From: Beduini massiliensis
Lineage (GTDB): Bacteria > Bacillota_I > Bacilli_A > Erysipelotrichales > Coprobacillaceae
Direction: 5' to 3'
Assembly (NCBI RefSeq): GCF_000829905.1
Contig: NZ_CDPP01000005.1
Coordinates: forward strand, 62,001 to 126,000
Length of the DNA: 64,000 nucleotides
In this document: one piece after another, positions 27,448 to 35,660 of the stretch
Layout of the letters: each line of letters opens with the position of its first letter
Position numbering within the stretch: the stretch's first letter is position 1
Program-made: the position numbers and the translations under genes
Notes under the pieces: generated by a model
Databases searched by the model: none
What the model saw: the letters and a program-made list of their open reading frames with translations, nothing else
Told to the model about the DNA's origin: nothing

Positions 27448-27615
27448 TTGGCAACAAAGAGAGAAAAACGTAATGAAGTACGTAAGCAGAATCATGAGGA
27501 ATTTGAACAGAAAACGAAAAAGAAAGAATTGATGAGCAAAAGTGACAGAATCAAATGGGCATTGTTTGGTGTTGTTTTAATTTGTTTGTGGATTTTGACT
27601 AAATTTTCAGCATAA
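27448..27615 (+). CDS. 55-residue single-pass membrane protein after thiN
   Basis: I take the TTG at 27448 as start, 8 bases after AAGGGGGG. The product begins MATKREKRNEVRKQ. Residues 1-34 are extremely charged (Lys/Arg/Glu) and probably helical. One membrane helix lies at about 36-52 and the tail is very short, giving an N-in orientation. I recognise no family. It closes the operon with a strong terminator. In Bacillus the small sporulation gene spoVM occupies this position, but there is no sequence similarity that I can see, so only position is shared. Confidence 0.65.
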   Translation: MATKREKRNEVRKQNHEEFEQKTKKKELMSKSDRIKWALFGVVLICLWILTKFSA

Positions 27616-27619
27616 ACGC

Positions 27620-27646
27620 AAAAGAGAACGGTGAGTTCTCTTTTTT
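27620..27646 (+). terminator. Rho-independent terminator ending the priA-thiN run
   Basis: AAAAGAGAAC pairs perfectly with GTTCTCTTTT around GGTGA, followed by T. Confidence 0.9.
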
Positions 27647-27658
27647 AGGAGGAAAAAG

Positions 27659-28288
27659 ATGATAAACTTTTATATTGTTCGTCATGGGCAAACAATTTTT
27701 AACCAAAAAGATATGGTGCAGGGGTGGTGCGATTCCCCTTTAACTCAGACCGGTATAAATCAGGCGATAGGAGCAGGGATCGGATTGAATGATGTTTCGT
27801 TTACTCATGCATATACATCCATTAGTGAACGTGCTTATGATACAGCTTGTGCCATCATTCAAGATCAAGAAATTCCTTTGACAATCGATAAACGATTAAA
27901 AGAGTTTGGATTTGGGATGCTGGAAGGAGAAAAAAACGAGGTGTTGATGAAACCCTTTCATGGTGACTTTGCCACAGCGATTAAAGTAGGTTGGGTCAAA
28001 GAAGGCGGAGAAAACGAAAAAATGGTACGTGAAAGAATTCGTTCATTCTTTGATGAAGTCACTCAGCATCATCAAGATGGAAATATTCTGATTACATCAC
28101 ACGGATTAACCATTACGGCAATGTTAAAGGAAATGGTGCCACAAGATTTTAATCTCAAATTATTGGAGCACGGTATCGATAATTGTTCAGTCACTATTAT
28201 TGAGTATGATGGTGAATATCGTTTGAAGGTTTTAAATGATACGACATATCGTGATCGAGGGTTAACGAGCATGCAGTCAAAAGGATAG
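27659..28288 (+). CDS. Histidine phosphatase (phosphoglycerate-mutase superfamily)
   Basis: A 209-residue enzyme. The phosphohistidine motif is RHG at 8-10 (IVRHGQTIFNQ), with the general-acid region LKEFGFGMLEGE and the second histidine in LITSHGLT. It lacks the insert of true cofactor-dependent phosphoglycerate mutase and resembles broad-specificity phosphatases (GpmB/PhoE-like). AGGAGG precedes the ATG. It is a single gene between two terminators. Confidence 0.88.
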   Translation: MINFYIVRHGQTIFNQKDMVQGWCDSPLTQTGINQAIGAGIGLNDVSFTHAYTSISERAYDTACAIIQDQEIPLTIDKRLKEFGFGMLEGEKNEVLMKPFHGDFATAIKVGWVKEGGENEKMVRERIRSFFDEVTQHHQDGNILITSHGLTITAMLKEMVPQDFNLKLLEHGIDNCSVTIIEYDGEYRLKVLNDTTYRDRGLTSMQSKG

Positions 28289-28310
28289 GCAAGTTTTGCG
28301 CTTGTCTTTT
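28287..28310 (+). terminator. Probable terminator of the phosphatase gene
   Basis: AGGCAAG pairs with CTTGTCT (one G-U) around TTTTGCG, followed by four T. Confidence 0.55.
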
Positions 28311-28341
28311 TATTTTGCCGATCGATGGCATCATAGGAAAT

Positions 28342-28362
28342 AAAAAAACACCCACAGGTGTT
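28342..28362 (-). terminator. Terminator of the hemolysin III-like gene
   Basis: On the minus strand AACACC, loop TGTG, GGTGTT and a T run, directly after the stop codon. Confidence 0.8.
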
Positions 28363-29000
28363 TAAATATATAAGGCAATAGCGATAAAATGAAAGAATGT
28401 CCCTATCATTATGAAAATGTGAAAGAGTTCATGAAATCCAAAACGTTCTGTAAAGTTTGGCTTTTTTATCATATAAATAACAGCACCGATACTGTAGCTG
28501 ATTCCTCCGATTGCAATCAAGGTAACGCAGGCAGTACTCATTGAAGTCAAGATGCTGACATCAAACAAAATAGACCATCCTAAACCTAAATAAAACACAG
28601 TGGAAAGCCAGCGCGGGGCATCCATCCAAATCATTTTAATAATAATACCGAGAATTGCGACAGACCAAATCACCCCTAAAAATAATCGCGGATCGTCCAT
28701 ATAGGCTAAACAAAGCGGAGTATAAGATCCGACGATCAGAATATAAATCATCGCATGATCAAGTTTTCTTAAACGCAATTTAGAAGGTGCATCTTCACTT
28801 ACGTAGTGATAAATACTGCTGGCGCTGTAAAGTGCCATCATGGATAAGCCAAAGATGAGAACGGATAAGATCGAAGACAACGATCCATGACGCAGCCATT
28901 GGCTAATCACAACGATAGCTGTTCCTGCTACAGCAAAAATCGCCCCAATAAAATGAGTCAAAAAACTAATGGGATCTTGTGCCCGATCATAAAATTTCAT
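28362..29000 (-). CDS. Hemolysin III / PAQR-family membrane protein
   Basis: A 212-residue seven-helix membrane protein. I chose the ATG at 29000 because AAGGGGGAT lies just upstream; an ATG 7 codons earlier has no ribosome site. The PAQR/HlyIII zinc motifs are present: ISFLTHFIGA near the start, ASSIYHYVSED, LDHAMIYILIVGSYTPL and, near the end, ELFHIFIMIGTFFHF. Bacterial members (YqfA/TrhA) tune membrane fluidity; true hemolysin activity is doubtful. A palindromic operator lies in its leader and a DUF1836 gene is divergent. Confidence 0.92.
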   Translation of the reverse strand: MKFYDRAQDPISFLTHFIGAIFAVAGTAIVVISQWLRHGSLSSILSVLIFGLSMMALYSASSIYHYVSEDAPSKLRLRKLDHAMIYILIVGSYTPLCLAYMDDPRLFLGVIWSVAILGIIIKMIWMDAPRWLSTVFYLGLGWSILFDVSILTSMSTACVTLIAIGGISYSIGAVIYMIKKPNFTERFGFHELFHIFIMIGTFFHFIAIALYI

Positions 29001-29028
29001 AAAATTATCCCCCTTAAACAAATGAATA

Positions 29029-29043
29029 TAGTTTTCAAAACTA
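29029..29043. promoter_or_regulatory. Perfect palindrome in the hemolysin III leader, likely operator
   Basis: TAGTTTTCAAAACTA is a perfect 7-1-7 inverted repeat. Its edge lies 13 bases past the -10 box of the minus-strand promoter, so it covers about +8 to +22 of the transcript. A repressor bound there would block transcription of the HlyIII gene. Confidence 0.6.
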
Positions 29044-29056
29044 CTTTATGAAGTTA

Positions 29057-29084
29057 TTATATCATCATATATGCATTAGTCAAT
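29057..29084 (-). promoter_or_regulatory. Sigma-A promoter of the hemolysin III-like gene
   Basis: On the minus strand TTGACT (29084-29079), a 16-base spacer and a perfect TATAAT (29062-29057). Confidence 0.7.
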
Positions 29085-29092
29085 TAAAATAT

Positions 29093-29120
29093 TGATTTTA
29101 AAAACTGTTTAATATAGAAT
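29093..29120 (+). promoter_or_regulatory. Promoter of the DUF1836 gene
   Basis: TTGATT (29093-29098), a 16-base spacer and TAGAAT (29115-29120), 21 bases before the ATG. It is back-to-back with the hemolysin III promoter. Confidence 0.5.
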
Positions 29121-29141
29121 GTACATAGGGAGGGCAAAACA

Positions 29142-29696
29142 ATGACAGATGGATTTACTGAAATCGTACGTAAAATCTTACAGAGAAGTGATGTGCATGC
29201 GGATGCAATTCCTTCTTTAGATCTTTATATCGATCAGATCATTACTTTGCTGGATCAAGAACTAGGCGATAACAAAAGAAATGAAAAAGATAAGATTTTA
29301 ACGAAGACTATGGTGAACAACTATAGTAAACAAGGCATACTAAAACCGATTAAAGGAAAAAAATATTCTAAAGATCACATTATTCAAATGCTGATTATCT
29401 ATTCTTTAAAGAATACGTTGTCGATTGAGGAAATCAAGCGTATCCTACAACCAATATATAAGCTGTCTGATGAAAATAATGTCGATTTAAGTCATATATA
29501 TGATCATTATTTAGAATTGAAAGAGGATAAAAAAGAAGTGATGGCGGTTGCCATTGACACTATTTTAAGAGATGAAAAATTAAACTTGGCTCAAGATGAG
29601 GATCGATTGGTCATGGTATTATGTTTGTGTGCATTATCTGAATTTTCCAAATCAGTAGCACAGGAATTGATTGATCAGTATTATCCGGCGAAATAG
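29142..29696 (+). CDS. DUF1836-family putative transcriptional regulator
   Basis: A 184-residue protein. Residues about 53-110 read like a MerR-type winged helix: MVNNYSKQGILKP, then KKYSKDHIIQMLIIYSLKN and SIEEIKRIL, the layout of a DNA-binding helix-turn-helix with a wing. This matches DUF1836, whose members are assumed to be regulators. The C-terminal helices may dimerise or bind a ligand. AGGGAGGG is the ribosome site. It is divergent from the hemolysin III-like gene and could act on the palindrome in that gene's leader. Confidence 0.85.
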   Translation: MTDGFTEIVRKILQRSDVHADAIPSLDLYIDQIITLLDQELGDNKRNEKDKILTKTMVNNYSKQGILKPIKGKKYSKDHIIQMLIIYSLKNTLSIEEIKRILQPIYKLSDENNVDLSHIYDHYLELKEDKKEVMAVAIDTILRDEKLNLAQDEDRLVMVLCLCALSEFSKSVAQELIDQYYPAK

Positions 29697-29718
29697 AATG
29701 CATGGCATTCTTTTTTTT
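29696..29718 (+). terminator. Rho-independent terminator
   Basis: GAATGC, loop ATG, GCATTC, followed by eight T. Confidence 0.85.
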
Positions 29719-29894
29719 ATATGTTGATAGTTACTCTAAATAGGGCTGTTAATGATCTACGGGAAAGGATCAATGAAATAGATTGAAATTTTTATCAATC
29801 ATTTGCGTTTTGTCTTTTTTTAAAACACTAAATGAACATAAATCAGTATGAACTTGGTAAATGGAAAGATACTAAGGATGAAGAAATAAACTTT

Positions 29895-29921
29895 TTAGCA
29901 CTTAAATGTTGACAGTGCTAA
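29895..29921. promoter_or_regulatory. CIRCE operator 1 (HrcA site)
   Basis: TTAGCACTT, nine bases, CAGTGCTAA; two half-site positions differ from consensus (TTAGCACTC-N9-GAGTGCTAA). Its spacer and right arm contain the -35 box TTGACA. Confidence 0.85.
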
Positions 29922-29936
29922 AATAAGTGCTATAAT
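29909..29936 (+). promoter_or_regulatory. Sigma-A promoter of clpB
   Basis: Perfect TTGACA (29909-29914), a 16-base spacer and a perfect TATAAT (29931-29936), bracketed by CIRCE elements. Confidence 0.85.
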
Positions 29937-29940
29937 AAAA

Positions 29941-29967
29941 TTAGCACTTAGGATAAAAGAGTGCTAA
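29941..29967. promoter_or_regulatory. CIRCE operator 2 (HrcA site)
   Basis: TTAGCACTT, nine bases, GAGTGCTAA; one mismatch to consensus. The right arm runs into the AAGGAG ribosome site. A further half-site AAGTGCTA at 29925-29932 faces it with the same nine-base gap. Confidence 0.92.
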
Positions 29968-29978
29968 GGAGTGATAAC

Positions 29979-32543
29979 ATGGACATAGAAAAAATGACGC
30001 ATAAGATGCAGGAAGCTATTTCTAAGGCTTTTCAGTTAGCCTTGAATTCATCAAATCAGATTGTTGATATCTTACATTTATTAAAAGTATTATTGGAAGA
30101 TAGCAGTGGTATGCTGCCGCGTATTTTTGAAAAACTGAATTTGGATAAGAATTTAGCTATGGCTTACTTGGAACAAAAATTGCGTTTGCTGCCACAGGTA
30201 CAAACCACTCAAGAAGATATGCGGATTTCTTATGACTTAAATACATTGTTTCAAAATGCTTTGAAGGTACAAAATCAACTGAAAGATGAGTATTTGTCTG
30301 TTGAACATATTATTATAGCATTATATGATATGCAGTCACATACTCTAAAACAGTTCTTAGAAGAAACGAAAATGGATAAAGCCGAAGTATTAAAGGCAAT
30401 TAAAGAGATAAGGGGGACTAATACAGTGAATAATCAAAACCCAGAAAATCAATATGAAGTATTAACAAAATATGGACGTGATCTTACTTCGGAAGTAAAG
30501 GACGGAAAGATTGATGTCATCATCGGACGTGATGAAGAAATTCGTCGTGTCATTCAAATATTATCACGTAAAACTAAAAATAATCCTATTTTAATCGGTG
30601 AGCCAGGAGTAGGTAAAACTGCCATTGTTGAAGGATTAGCATGGCGTATTTATAAAAATGATGTGCCTATCTCACTGCAAAATAAAACTGTCTATGAATT
30701 GGATTTAGGGGCATTGGTAGCCGGAGCGAAATATCGTGGTGAATTTGAAGAACGCTTAAAAGCAGTTTTAAATGAGATTCAAAAAGCAGAAGGAAACATC
30801 ATTTTATTTATTGATGAAATTCATCAGTTAGTCGGTGCCGGTAAAACGGATGGAGCCATGGATGCGGCAAACTTATTAAAGCCAATGTTGGCAAGAGGAG
30901 AACTGCATTGTATTGGGGCAACGACATTAGATGAATATCGTATGTATATAGAAAAAGATGCGGCTTTGGAAAGACGTTTCCAAAAGGTAACGGTTGATGA
31001 ACCGGGGATCGATGATACAATCGCTATTTTGAGAGGACTTAAAAATGGATTTGAAACGCATCACGGAGTTCAAATCAGCGATAGTTCATTAGTAGCGGCA
31101 GCTAATTTATCTGAACGTTATATTACTGATCGTTTCTTACCGGATAAAGCAATCGATCTTATCGATGAGGCCTGTGCAACGATTCGTATGGAAATCGATT
31201 CTTTGCCTCAGGAATTGGATACGATTACTCGAGAAAAAAATCGTTTGGAGATGGAAAGAATATCTGTTGAAAAAGATACAAGTGAGAAAGATAAAGAACG
31301 TTTAGATGATATTAAACAAAAGATTGCTTCATTAGATGAAAAAGAGAAAGTGCTGTTATCAAAATGGCAAGAAGAAAAGAAACAACTTGAGGAAGTCAAA
31401 GCTTTAAAAGATCAGCGTTCTAAACTACAATTACAGCAGGAACAATATGAACTGGAATCTGATTTTGAAAAGGCATCGCGTATCAAATATGAAGAATTAC
31501 CGGCAATTGAAAAGAAAATCGAAGCTTTGGAAAGTACGAATAAAGAAGATTATTTATTGCAGGAAAAAGTAACGGAAGAAACGGTGGCAGAAGTGATTGC
31601 GAAATGGACACATATTCCCGTTAGTAAATTACAGCAGTCTGAAAGAGAAAAAATTCTGACTTTAGGGGAAGTCTTAGCACAGCGTGTTATCGGTCAGGAT
31701 CAGGCTTTAGAGAAAGTGACCAATGCTATTCTTCGTTCAAGAGCAGGCATTCGTGATGAAAGTAAGCCCATCGGTTCATTCCTATTCTTAGGGCCAACCG
31801 GGGTAGGGAAAACAGAAGTGGCTAAAGCATTGGCCGAACAGTTGTTTGACAGTGAGAAACATATTGTTCGTATCGATATGTCAGAATACATGGAGAAATA
31901 CAGTGTCTCTCGTTTATTAGGAGCACCTCCGGGATATGTGGGATATGAAGAAGGCGGACAGTTAACGGAAGCTGTACGTCGTAATCCTTATTCAATCGTC
32001 TTACTAGATGAAATTGAAAAAGCCCATCCGGATGTCTTTAATATCTTATTGCAGGTATTAGATGACGGGCGTATTACCGATTCCAAAGGAAAAGTGGTCA
32101 GCTTTAAAAACACGATCATTATCATGACATCTAATATTGGTTCAAATTATTTGCTGGAAGGCAATACGAAAGAAAATCAAGATTTAGTCATGGGTGAATT
32201 AAGATCTTACTTCAAACCAGAACTATTGAACCGTATCGATGAAATCGTTCTGTTTAACTCATTAGATCAAAGTGTTATTTATAAAGTTATTGATAAATTT
32301 ATTCATCAATTGGAAAAACGTTTAAGTGATCAGAATATTCAATTATCTGTCAGTGATCAGGCAAAACAATTTATCATGGATAATGGCTATGATTACCAAT
32401 ATGGAGCAAGACCATTACAACGTTATATTCAAACTTACATTGAAACATTGGTGGCAAAGAAAATTATTGAAGGAACGATTGTTCCAAATAGTAAAGTCAC
32501 AATTGATGTTGAAAATGGACAGTTTGTTATTGAGGTGCAATAA
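29979..32543 (+). CDS. clpB: ATP-dependent disaggregase ClpB
   Basis: An 854-residue Hsp100 chaperone that, with DnaK, pulls proteins out of aggregates. The ATG at 29979 is 8 bases after AAGGAG; an upstream in-frame codon lies inside the operator. The Clp-N domain covers about 1-140. The first AAA+ module has GEPGVGKT near 207 and [10 protein letters not shown] near 275. A long coiled-coil M domain (about 400-525) separates ClpB from ClpC. The second module has GPTGVGKT near 605, [12 protein letters not shown] and the pore loop GYVGYEEGG. Two CIRCE operators show HrcA heat-shock control. Confidence 0.96.
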   Translation: MDIEKMTHKMQEAISKAFQLALNSSNQIVDILHLLKVLLEDSSGMLPRIFEKLNLDKNLAMAYLEQKLRLLPQVQTTQEDMRISYDLNTLFQNALKVQNQLKDEYLSVEHIIIALYDMQSHTLKQFLEETKMDKAEVLKAIKEIRGTNTVNNQNPENQYEVLTKYGRDLTSEVKDGKIDVIIGRDEEIRRVIQILSRKTKNNPILIGEPGVGKTAIVEGLAWRIYKNDVPISLQNKTVYELDLGALVAGAKYRGEFEERLKAVLNEIQKAEGNIILFIDEIHQLVGAGKTDGAMDAANLLKPMLARGELHCIGATTLDEYRMYIEKDAALERRFQKVTVDEPGIDDTIAILRGLKNGFETHHGVQISDSSLVAAANLSERYITDRFLPDKAIDLIDEACATIRMEIDSLPQELDTITREKNRLEMERISVEKDTSEKDKERLDDIKQKIASLDEKEKVLLSKWQEEKKQLEEVKALKDQRSKLQLQQEQYELESDFEKASRIKYEELPAIEKKIEALESTNKEDYLLQEKVTEETVAEVIAKWTHIPVSKLQQSEREKILTLGEVLAQRVIGQDQALEKVTNAILRSRAGIRDESKPIGSFLFLGPTGVGKTEVAKALAEQLFDSEKHIVRIDMSEYMEKYSVSRLLGAPPGYVGYEEGGQLTEAVRRNPYSIVLLDEIEKAHPDVFNILLQVLDDGRITDSKGKVVSFKNTIIIMTSNIGSNYLLEGNTKENQDLVMGELRSYFKPELLNRIDEIVLFNSLDQSVIYKVIDKFIHQLEKRLSDQNIQLSVSDQAKQFIMDNGYDYQYGARPLQRYIQTYIETLVAKKIIEGTIVPNSKVTIDVENGQFVIEVQ

Positions 32544-32567
32544 GGGAGATAAGTCTCCCTTTTTTTT
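32542..32567 (+). terminator. Rho-independent terminator of clpB
   Basis: AGGGAGA, loop TAAG, TCTCCCT, followed by eight T. Confidence 0.9.
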
Positions 32568-32789
32568 ATTGCTTGAACGTATGGCTGACCTAAACATGGA
32601 ATTTGCCGAAAATCTATGATACACTTAAATTAATAGTGTGGTTTATACTGTGAAAATTGAAATGAATGAAGAATGGTGCAGTCACCTAATGCGGGGAAAT
32701 TTTTAATGAACACTCACATTAGAGGTGCTGGAGCAAGCAATGACAACTTGGACTAGGCTATGCGATATTAAAAAAACGGAGGTATTACA
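32568..32789. other. Intergenic region with a possible structured leader
   Basis: No convincing gene. CACCTAATG (32683-32691) can pair with CATTAGAGGTG (32717-32727) with a two-base bulge, and flanking CAG/CTG extends the stem. It may be a structured 5' leader of the next gene or the remnant of a lost one. Confidence 0.3.
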
Positions 32790-33158
32790 ATGAATATCAA
32801 GGATTTTTGGGAAGCGACGTTAAAACAAGATGCGGTTAAGATGAGAACGTTTTTTCATGAAGAAGCGCATGTGAATTGGCATAATACGAATGAGCATTTC
32901 ACTTTAGACGAATTCATTCGGGCAAACTGTGAGTATCCTGATCAATGGAATGGCAAGGTAGAACGCATTGAAAAAATCGGAGATTTAATCATTACCGCGA
33001 CTCATGTCTAGGCCTTAAATAAGCCCTTATCATTTCATGTTGTCTCTTTTATTTTGATTAAAGATGAAAAGATTATTTCAATCGATGAATATTGGGGTGA
33101 AGATGGCGATATTCCGCAATGGCGAAAAGAGAAGCATATTGGAAATCCCATTCAATAA
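32790..33158 (+). pseudogene. NTF2/SnoaL-like protein gene interrupted by an in-frame TAG
   Basis: The first 73 codons read MNIKDFWEATLKQDAVKMRT, then HEEAHVNWHNTNEHFTLDEF and end LIITATHV. A TAG at 33009-33011 follows. The same frame then continues without a break for 48 codons (LNKPLSFHVVSFILIKDEK, IISIDEYWGEDGDIPQW) to a TAA at 33156-33158. Together these give a normal 122-residue cone-shaped NTF2-like domain, so the TAG replaces one residue, probably Tyr by analogy with relatives. Most likely a recent nonsense mutation. CGGAGG precedes the start. Confidence 0.8.
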
Positions 33159-33181
33159 TATGTGAAAAAGGAAGGAAAACA

Positions 33182-33628
33182 ATGAAAGATCAATTTAATT
33201 TATTACCATTAGATGATGACTTGCTTGAGACTTGTGTGGATTTATTTATTGAGACTTTTTCTTTGGCACCATGGAATGATGTTTATGAATCAAGGGATCA
33301 GGTCGCTGCATTTTTTAAACGGCATATGAACAACAATTATTTTTTAGGTTATGCACTAAAGTTAAATGAAGAAATTGTGGCTTTAAGTATCGGTTTTCAA
33401 AAGCCATGGATTAAAGGCATGGAATATTATATAGATGAATTCTGCGTGAAAGATACAATTCAACACAAAGGGATTGGCAGTCAGTTTTTAGCACTGATTG
33501 AAGCAGATATCAAAGATAAGCAGCTAAATGCCATTCTTTTAAATACCAATAAAGGATTCCCCGCAGAACGATTTTATTTAAAAAATGGGTTTGAACCGTT
33601 GGCGGATATCGTTGTTTTAGCCAAATGA
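33182..33628 (+). CDS. GNAT-family N-acetyltransferase
   Basis: A 148-residue acetyltransferase. The ATG at 33182 follows AAGGAAGG at a good distance; the frame is open further upstream but only through the broken neighbour. The acetyl-CoA loop is QHKGIG at 94-99, after the beta-strand YYIDEFCVKD, and the C-terminal FYLKNGFEPL motif is typical of the fold. The substrate cannot be read from the sequence. It stands in an accessory strip of single small enzymes. Confidence 0.88.
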   Translation: MKDQFNLLPLDDDLLETCVDLFIETFSLAPWNDVYESRDQVAAFFKRHMNNNYFLGYALKLNEEIVALSIGFQKPWIKGMEYYIDEFCVKDTIQHKGIGSQFLALIEADIKDKQLNAILLNTNKGFPAERFYLKNGFEPLADIVVLAK

Positions 33629-33660
33629 AAATTACTTATGTTTAAAAGGGAGAAGACGAG

Positions 33661-34224
33661 ATGAATAAGCCACTATATTTTAAAACGCAAGACGAATTCC
33701 GAGAATGGCTGACTGAACATTGCTTAACGAGTGAAGGCGTTTGGCTGTTATTTGAAAAAGGTAAAAATACTCAAACATTAAAAGCGAGTGAAGCACTGGA
33801 AGAAGCGCTTTGCTTTGGCTGGATCGATGGGGTGATGAAGCGTATTGATGATGCATCTTACATGAAATATTTTGCGCTTCGCAGAAAAGGAAGCAAATGG
33901 TCCCAAAAGAATAAAGCTTTAGCGGAAAAATTGGAAGCGTCAGGCAGAATGACGGATTTAGGTAAAGCAAAGATGGAAGAAGCAAAAAAGAATGGGCAAT
34001 GGGAAAAAGCTTCTAAACCATCTGCCATAACAGAAGAACAAATTGCGATAGTAGCTGACCTGTTGAAAGAAAACGAGCAGGCGTATACTAATTTTAGAGC
34101 GATGTCTCCTTCTGTGCAAAAGACGTATACCCGAGCTTATTTAGATGCCAAGACAGAGGATGGAAAGAGAAAGCGTAAAGCGTGGATGATTGAAAGATTA
34201 GAAAAAAACTTAAAGCCTATGTAG
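33661..34224 (+). CDS. YdeI/OmpD-associated family protein
   Basis: A 187-residue protein. The N-terminal domain has FKTQDEFREWL, GVWLLFEKG, ALCFGWIDGVMKRIDD and the RRKGSKWSQKN stretch, the signature of the YdeI/OmpD-associated family. The C-terminal helical part is Lys-rich (KTEDGKRKRKAWMIERLEKN). Family members are linked to peptide or bacteriocin protection, but the mechanism is not established. AAGGGAG precedes the ATG. Confidence 0.88.
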   Translation: MNKPLYFKTQDEFREWLTEHCLTSEGVWLLFEKGKNTQTLKASEALEEALCFGWIDGVMKRIDDASYMKYFALRRKGSKWSQKNKALAEKLEASGRMTDLGKAKMEEAKKNGQWEKASKPSAITEEQIAIVADLLKENEQAYTNFRAMSPSVQKTYTRAYLDAKTEDGKRKRKAWMIERLEKNLKPM

Positions 34225-34292
34225 GGATATCTAAGAAGTGATTTATTGAAAAATTGAATTATAGTGAAAAGTTAAGATAAGAAAGGGATAAA

Positions 34293-34766
34293 ATGGAAAT
34301 CATACTTGATCAAGTAGAAAGAAAAGATAAAGACATATGTTATAGGCTTCTTCAATATTCACTTTTTGAAGAAAGTATCAGTGATTTTAATGAAATGGAT
34401 GAAAATGCACTTTTTGAATATGAAGGATTTGATGATTATTTTATAAATGGTGATGCATCTGCTTATTTTATAAGAGAAAAGGAAACCGGAAAGATTGTGG
34501 GATTTATCATGGTCAATACCCAAATGCAGCACTTTGAAACGGGACATTGTATCGTAGAATTTATGGTGATTCCTAAATATCGCAGAAATAAGATTGGTAA
34601 AGCGGCAGCAGTAAAATGTTTTAACTTGTTTGAAGGAAATTGGGAGGTTTCACCTTCTTATGGCATTGAAAAGGCATATTTGTTTTGGAAACGTGTGATC
34701 GACGAGTACACAGATCAAAACAATACCTTTGATCATGGTATTTTTATGTTTAGTTATTTTAGATAA
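34293..34766 (+). CDS. Second GNAT-family acetyltransferase
   Basis: A 157-residue protein with a GNAT core: VGFIMVN strand, VEFMVIPKYRRNKIGKAA (acetyl-CoA loop about 97-103) and a following helix AVKCFNLFEG. The C-terminal part (FWKRVIDEYT, HGIFMFSY) fits the COG5628 predicted acetyltransferase subgroup. AGAAAGGGAT is its ribosome site. It is unrelated in detail to the GNAT gene at 33182, so it is not a recent duplication. Confidence 0.82.
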   Translation: MEIILDQVERKDKDICYRLLQYSLFEESISDFNEMDENALFEYEGFDDYFINGDASAYFIREKETGKIVGFIMVNTQMQHFETGHCIVEFMVIPKYRRNKIGKAAAVKCFNLFEGNWEVSPSYGIEKAYLFWKRVIDEYTDQNNTFDHGIFMFSYFR

Positions 34767-34796
34767 GGCGGATAAAATTTATGCAATGGTATTCAA

Positions 34797-35113
34797 GTGG
34801 TAAAGCTGGAAATCTATGTTCCAGAAGAATTTATTGAGACATTAAGAGATGCATTGGCGAATATTGGAGTATGTGAAATAGGAGATTACAGTCATGTCGT
34901 GTCTTACCAAGAGACAAAGGGGGATTGGAAACCACTTCAAAACAGCCAGCCTTATCAGGGTGAAAAAGGGGAATCTGTTCTGGAATTGAAGAAAAAATGG
35001 AAGTGCGATGTCCCTTTCATCTGACAGAAAAAGCTGTTCAGGTTATTCAAAGCCTCCACCCTTATGAAGAACCGGTAATCCATATTATTCCTTTATTAAA
35101 CACGTGCATTTAA
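34797..35113 (+). pseudogene. NIF3/YqfO C-domain-like (CutA-fold) gene with a frameshift
   Basis: The first frame (GTG at 34797) gives KLEIYVPEEFIETLRDALAN and IGVCEIGDYSHVVSY, the opening of the roughly 100-residue NIF3-associated CutA-like family. It then runs off into GDWKPLQNSQPYQGEKGES and a stop at 35024. From the A6 run at 34992-34997 a frame one base back continues the family with EVRCPFHLTEKAVQVIQSL and the hallmark HPYEEP, ending at 35113. One base appears to be missing in the A run. No good ribosome site is seen before the GTG, so the start may be damaged too. Confidence 0.75.
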
Positions 35114-35166
35114 AAAATATTAATTGTAAAGATAATAAGCAAACCTTAACTAGGAGAGGAATATGT

Positions 35167-35517
35167 ATGAATCATAACGATGAATCTTTTTGGATAGCAC
35201 TGGAGCAATTAGTAAATCATAGTGAAATCGTGATAGATCGACCAAAAGGATCGGCTCATCCCAAATATCCGAATTTTTTATACATGGTAGATTATGGCTA
35301 TCTGAAAGAAACTGCTTCAATGGATGGGGAGGGAATAGATGTTTGGATAGGGTCTAAAGCAGATAAAATAATCGATGCTGTGATTTGTATTGTGGATCTG
35401 TTAAAGAAGGACTCGGAAATAAAAATATTGATCGGGTGTACCCAAGAAGAAAAGGAAATAATCTATCAAACCCATAATAAAACAGAGTATATGAAAGGAA
35501 TCTTGATAGAGCGCTAA
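35167..35517 (+). CDS. Inorganic-pyrophosphatase-like protein
   Basis: A 116-residue protein. The ATG at 35167 follows AGGAGAGG. It carries DRPKGSAHPKYPNFLYMVDYG from 24 on, then YL and DGEGIDVWIG at 53-62, like the core of soluble (type I) inorganic pyrophosphatases, but shorter than the 160-180 residues of the true enzymes. Several of the usual catalytic Asp residues (DxDPxD) are not obvious, with only D53 and D58 in place. It may be a diverged hydrolase. Function not proven. Confidence 0.68.
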   Translation: MNHNDESFWIALEQLVNHSEIVIDRPKGSAHPKYPNFLYMVDYGYLKETASMDGEGIDVWIGSKADKIIDAVICIVDLLKKDSEIKILIGCTQEEKEIIYQTHNKTEYMKGILIER

Positions 35518-35660
35518 TCCGTTTTGATAGGGTAAAACATGGATGCAGATTTAGATTTTTAGAAATGCCAAGAGACAGATCTCATTTTGTCATGAAAAGA
35601 ATTGACTACTGTCTTAAAATATGATTAATGAATCTTTGTTAGAAAGCATGAGGATGATAA

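Noticed and set aside
27448-27615. Identification as spoVM
   Set aside because: Same position after thiN but double the length and no similarity; SpoVM is a 26-residue amphipathic helix.
29895-29967. Repeated TTAGCACTT/AGTGCTAA units as a CRISPR-like array
   Set aside because: They are CIRCE half-sites in alternating orientation with nine-base gaps, not direct repeats with unique spacers.
34986-35024. Programmed -1 frameshift at the A6 run of the CutA-like gene
   Set aside because: The zero-frame reading is aaG AAA AAA T, which is not a full slippery heptamer, and no downstream pseudoknot is evident. A missing base is simpler.
35167-35517. Assignment as a full inorganic pyrophosphatase (ppa)
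   Set aside because: The protein is about 50 residues too short and several catalytic acidic residues are not evident, so only family likeness is claimed.
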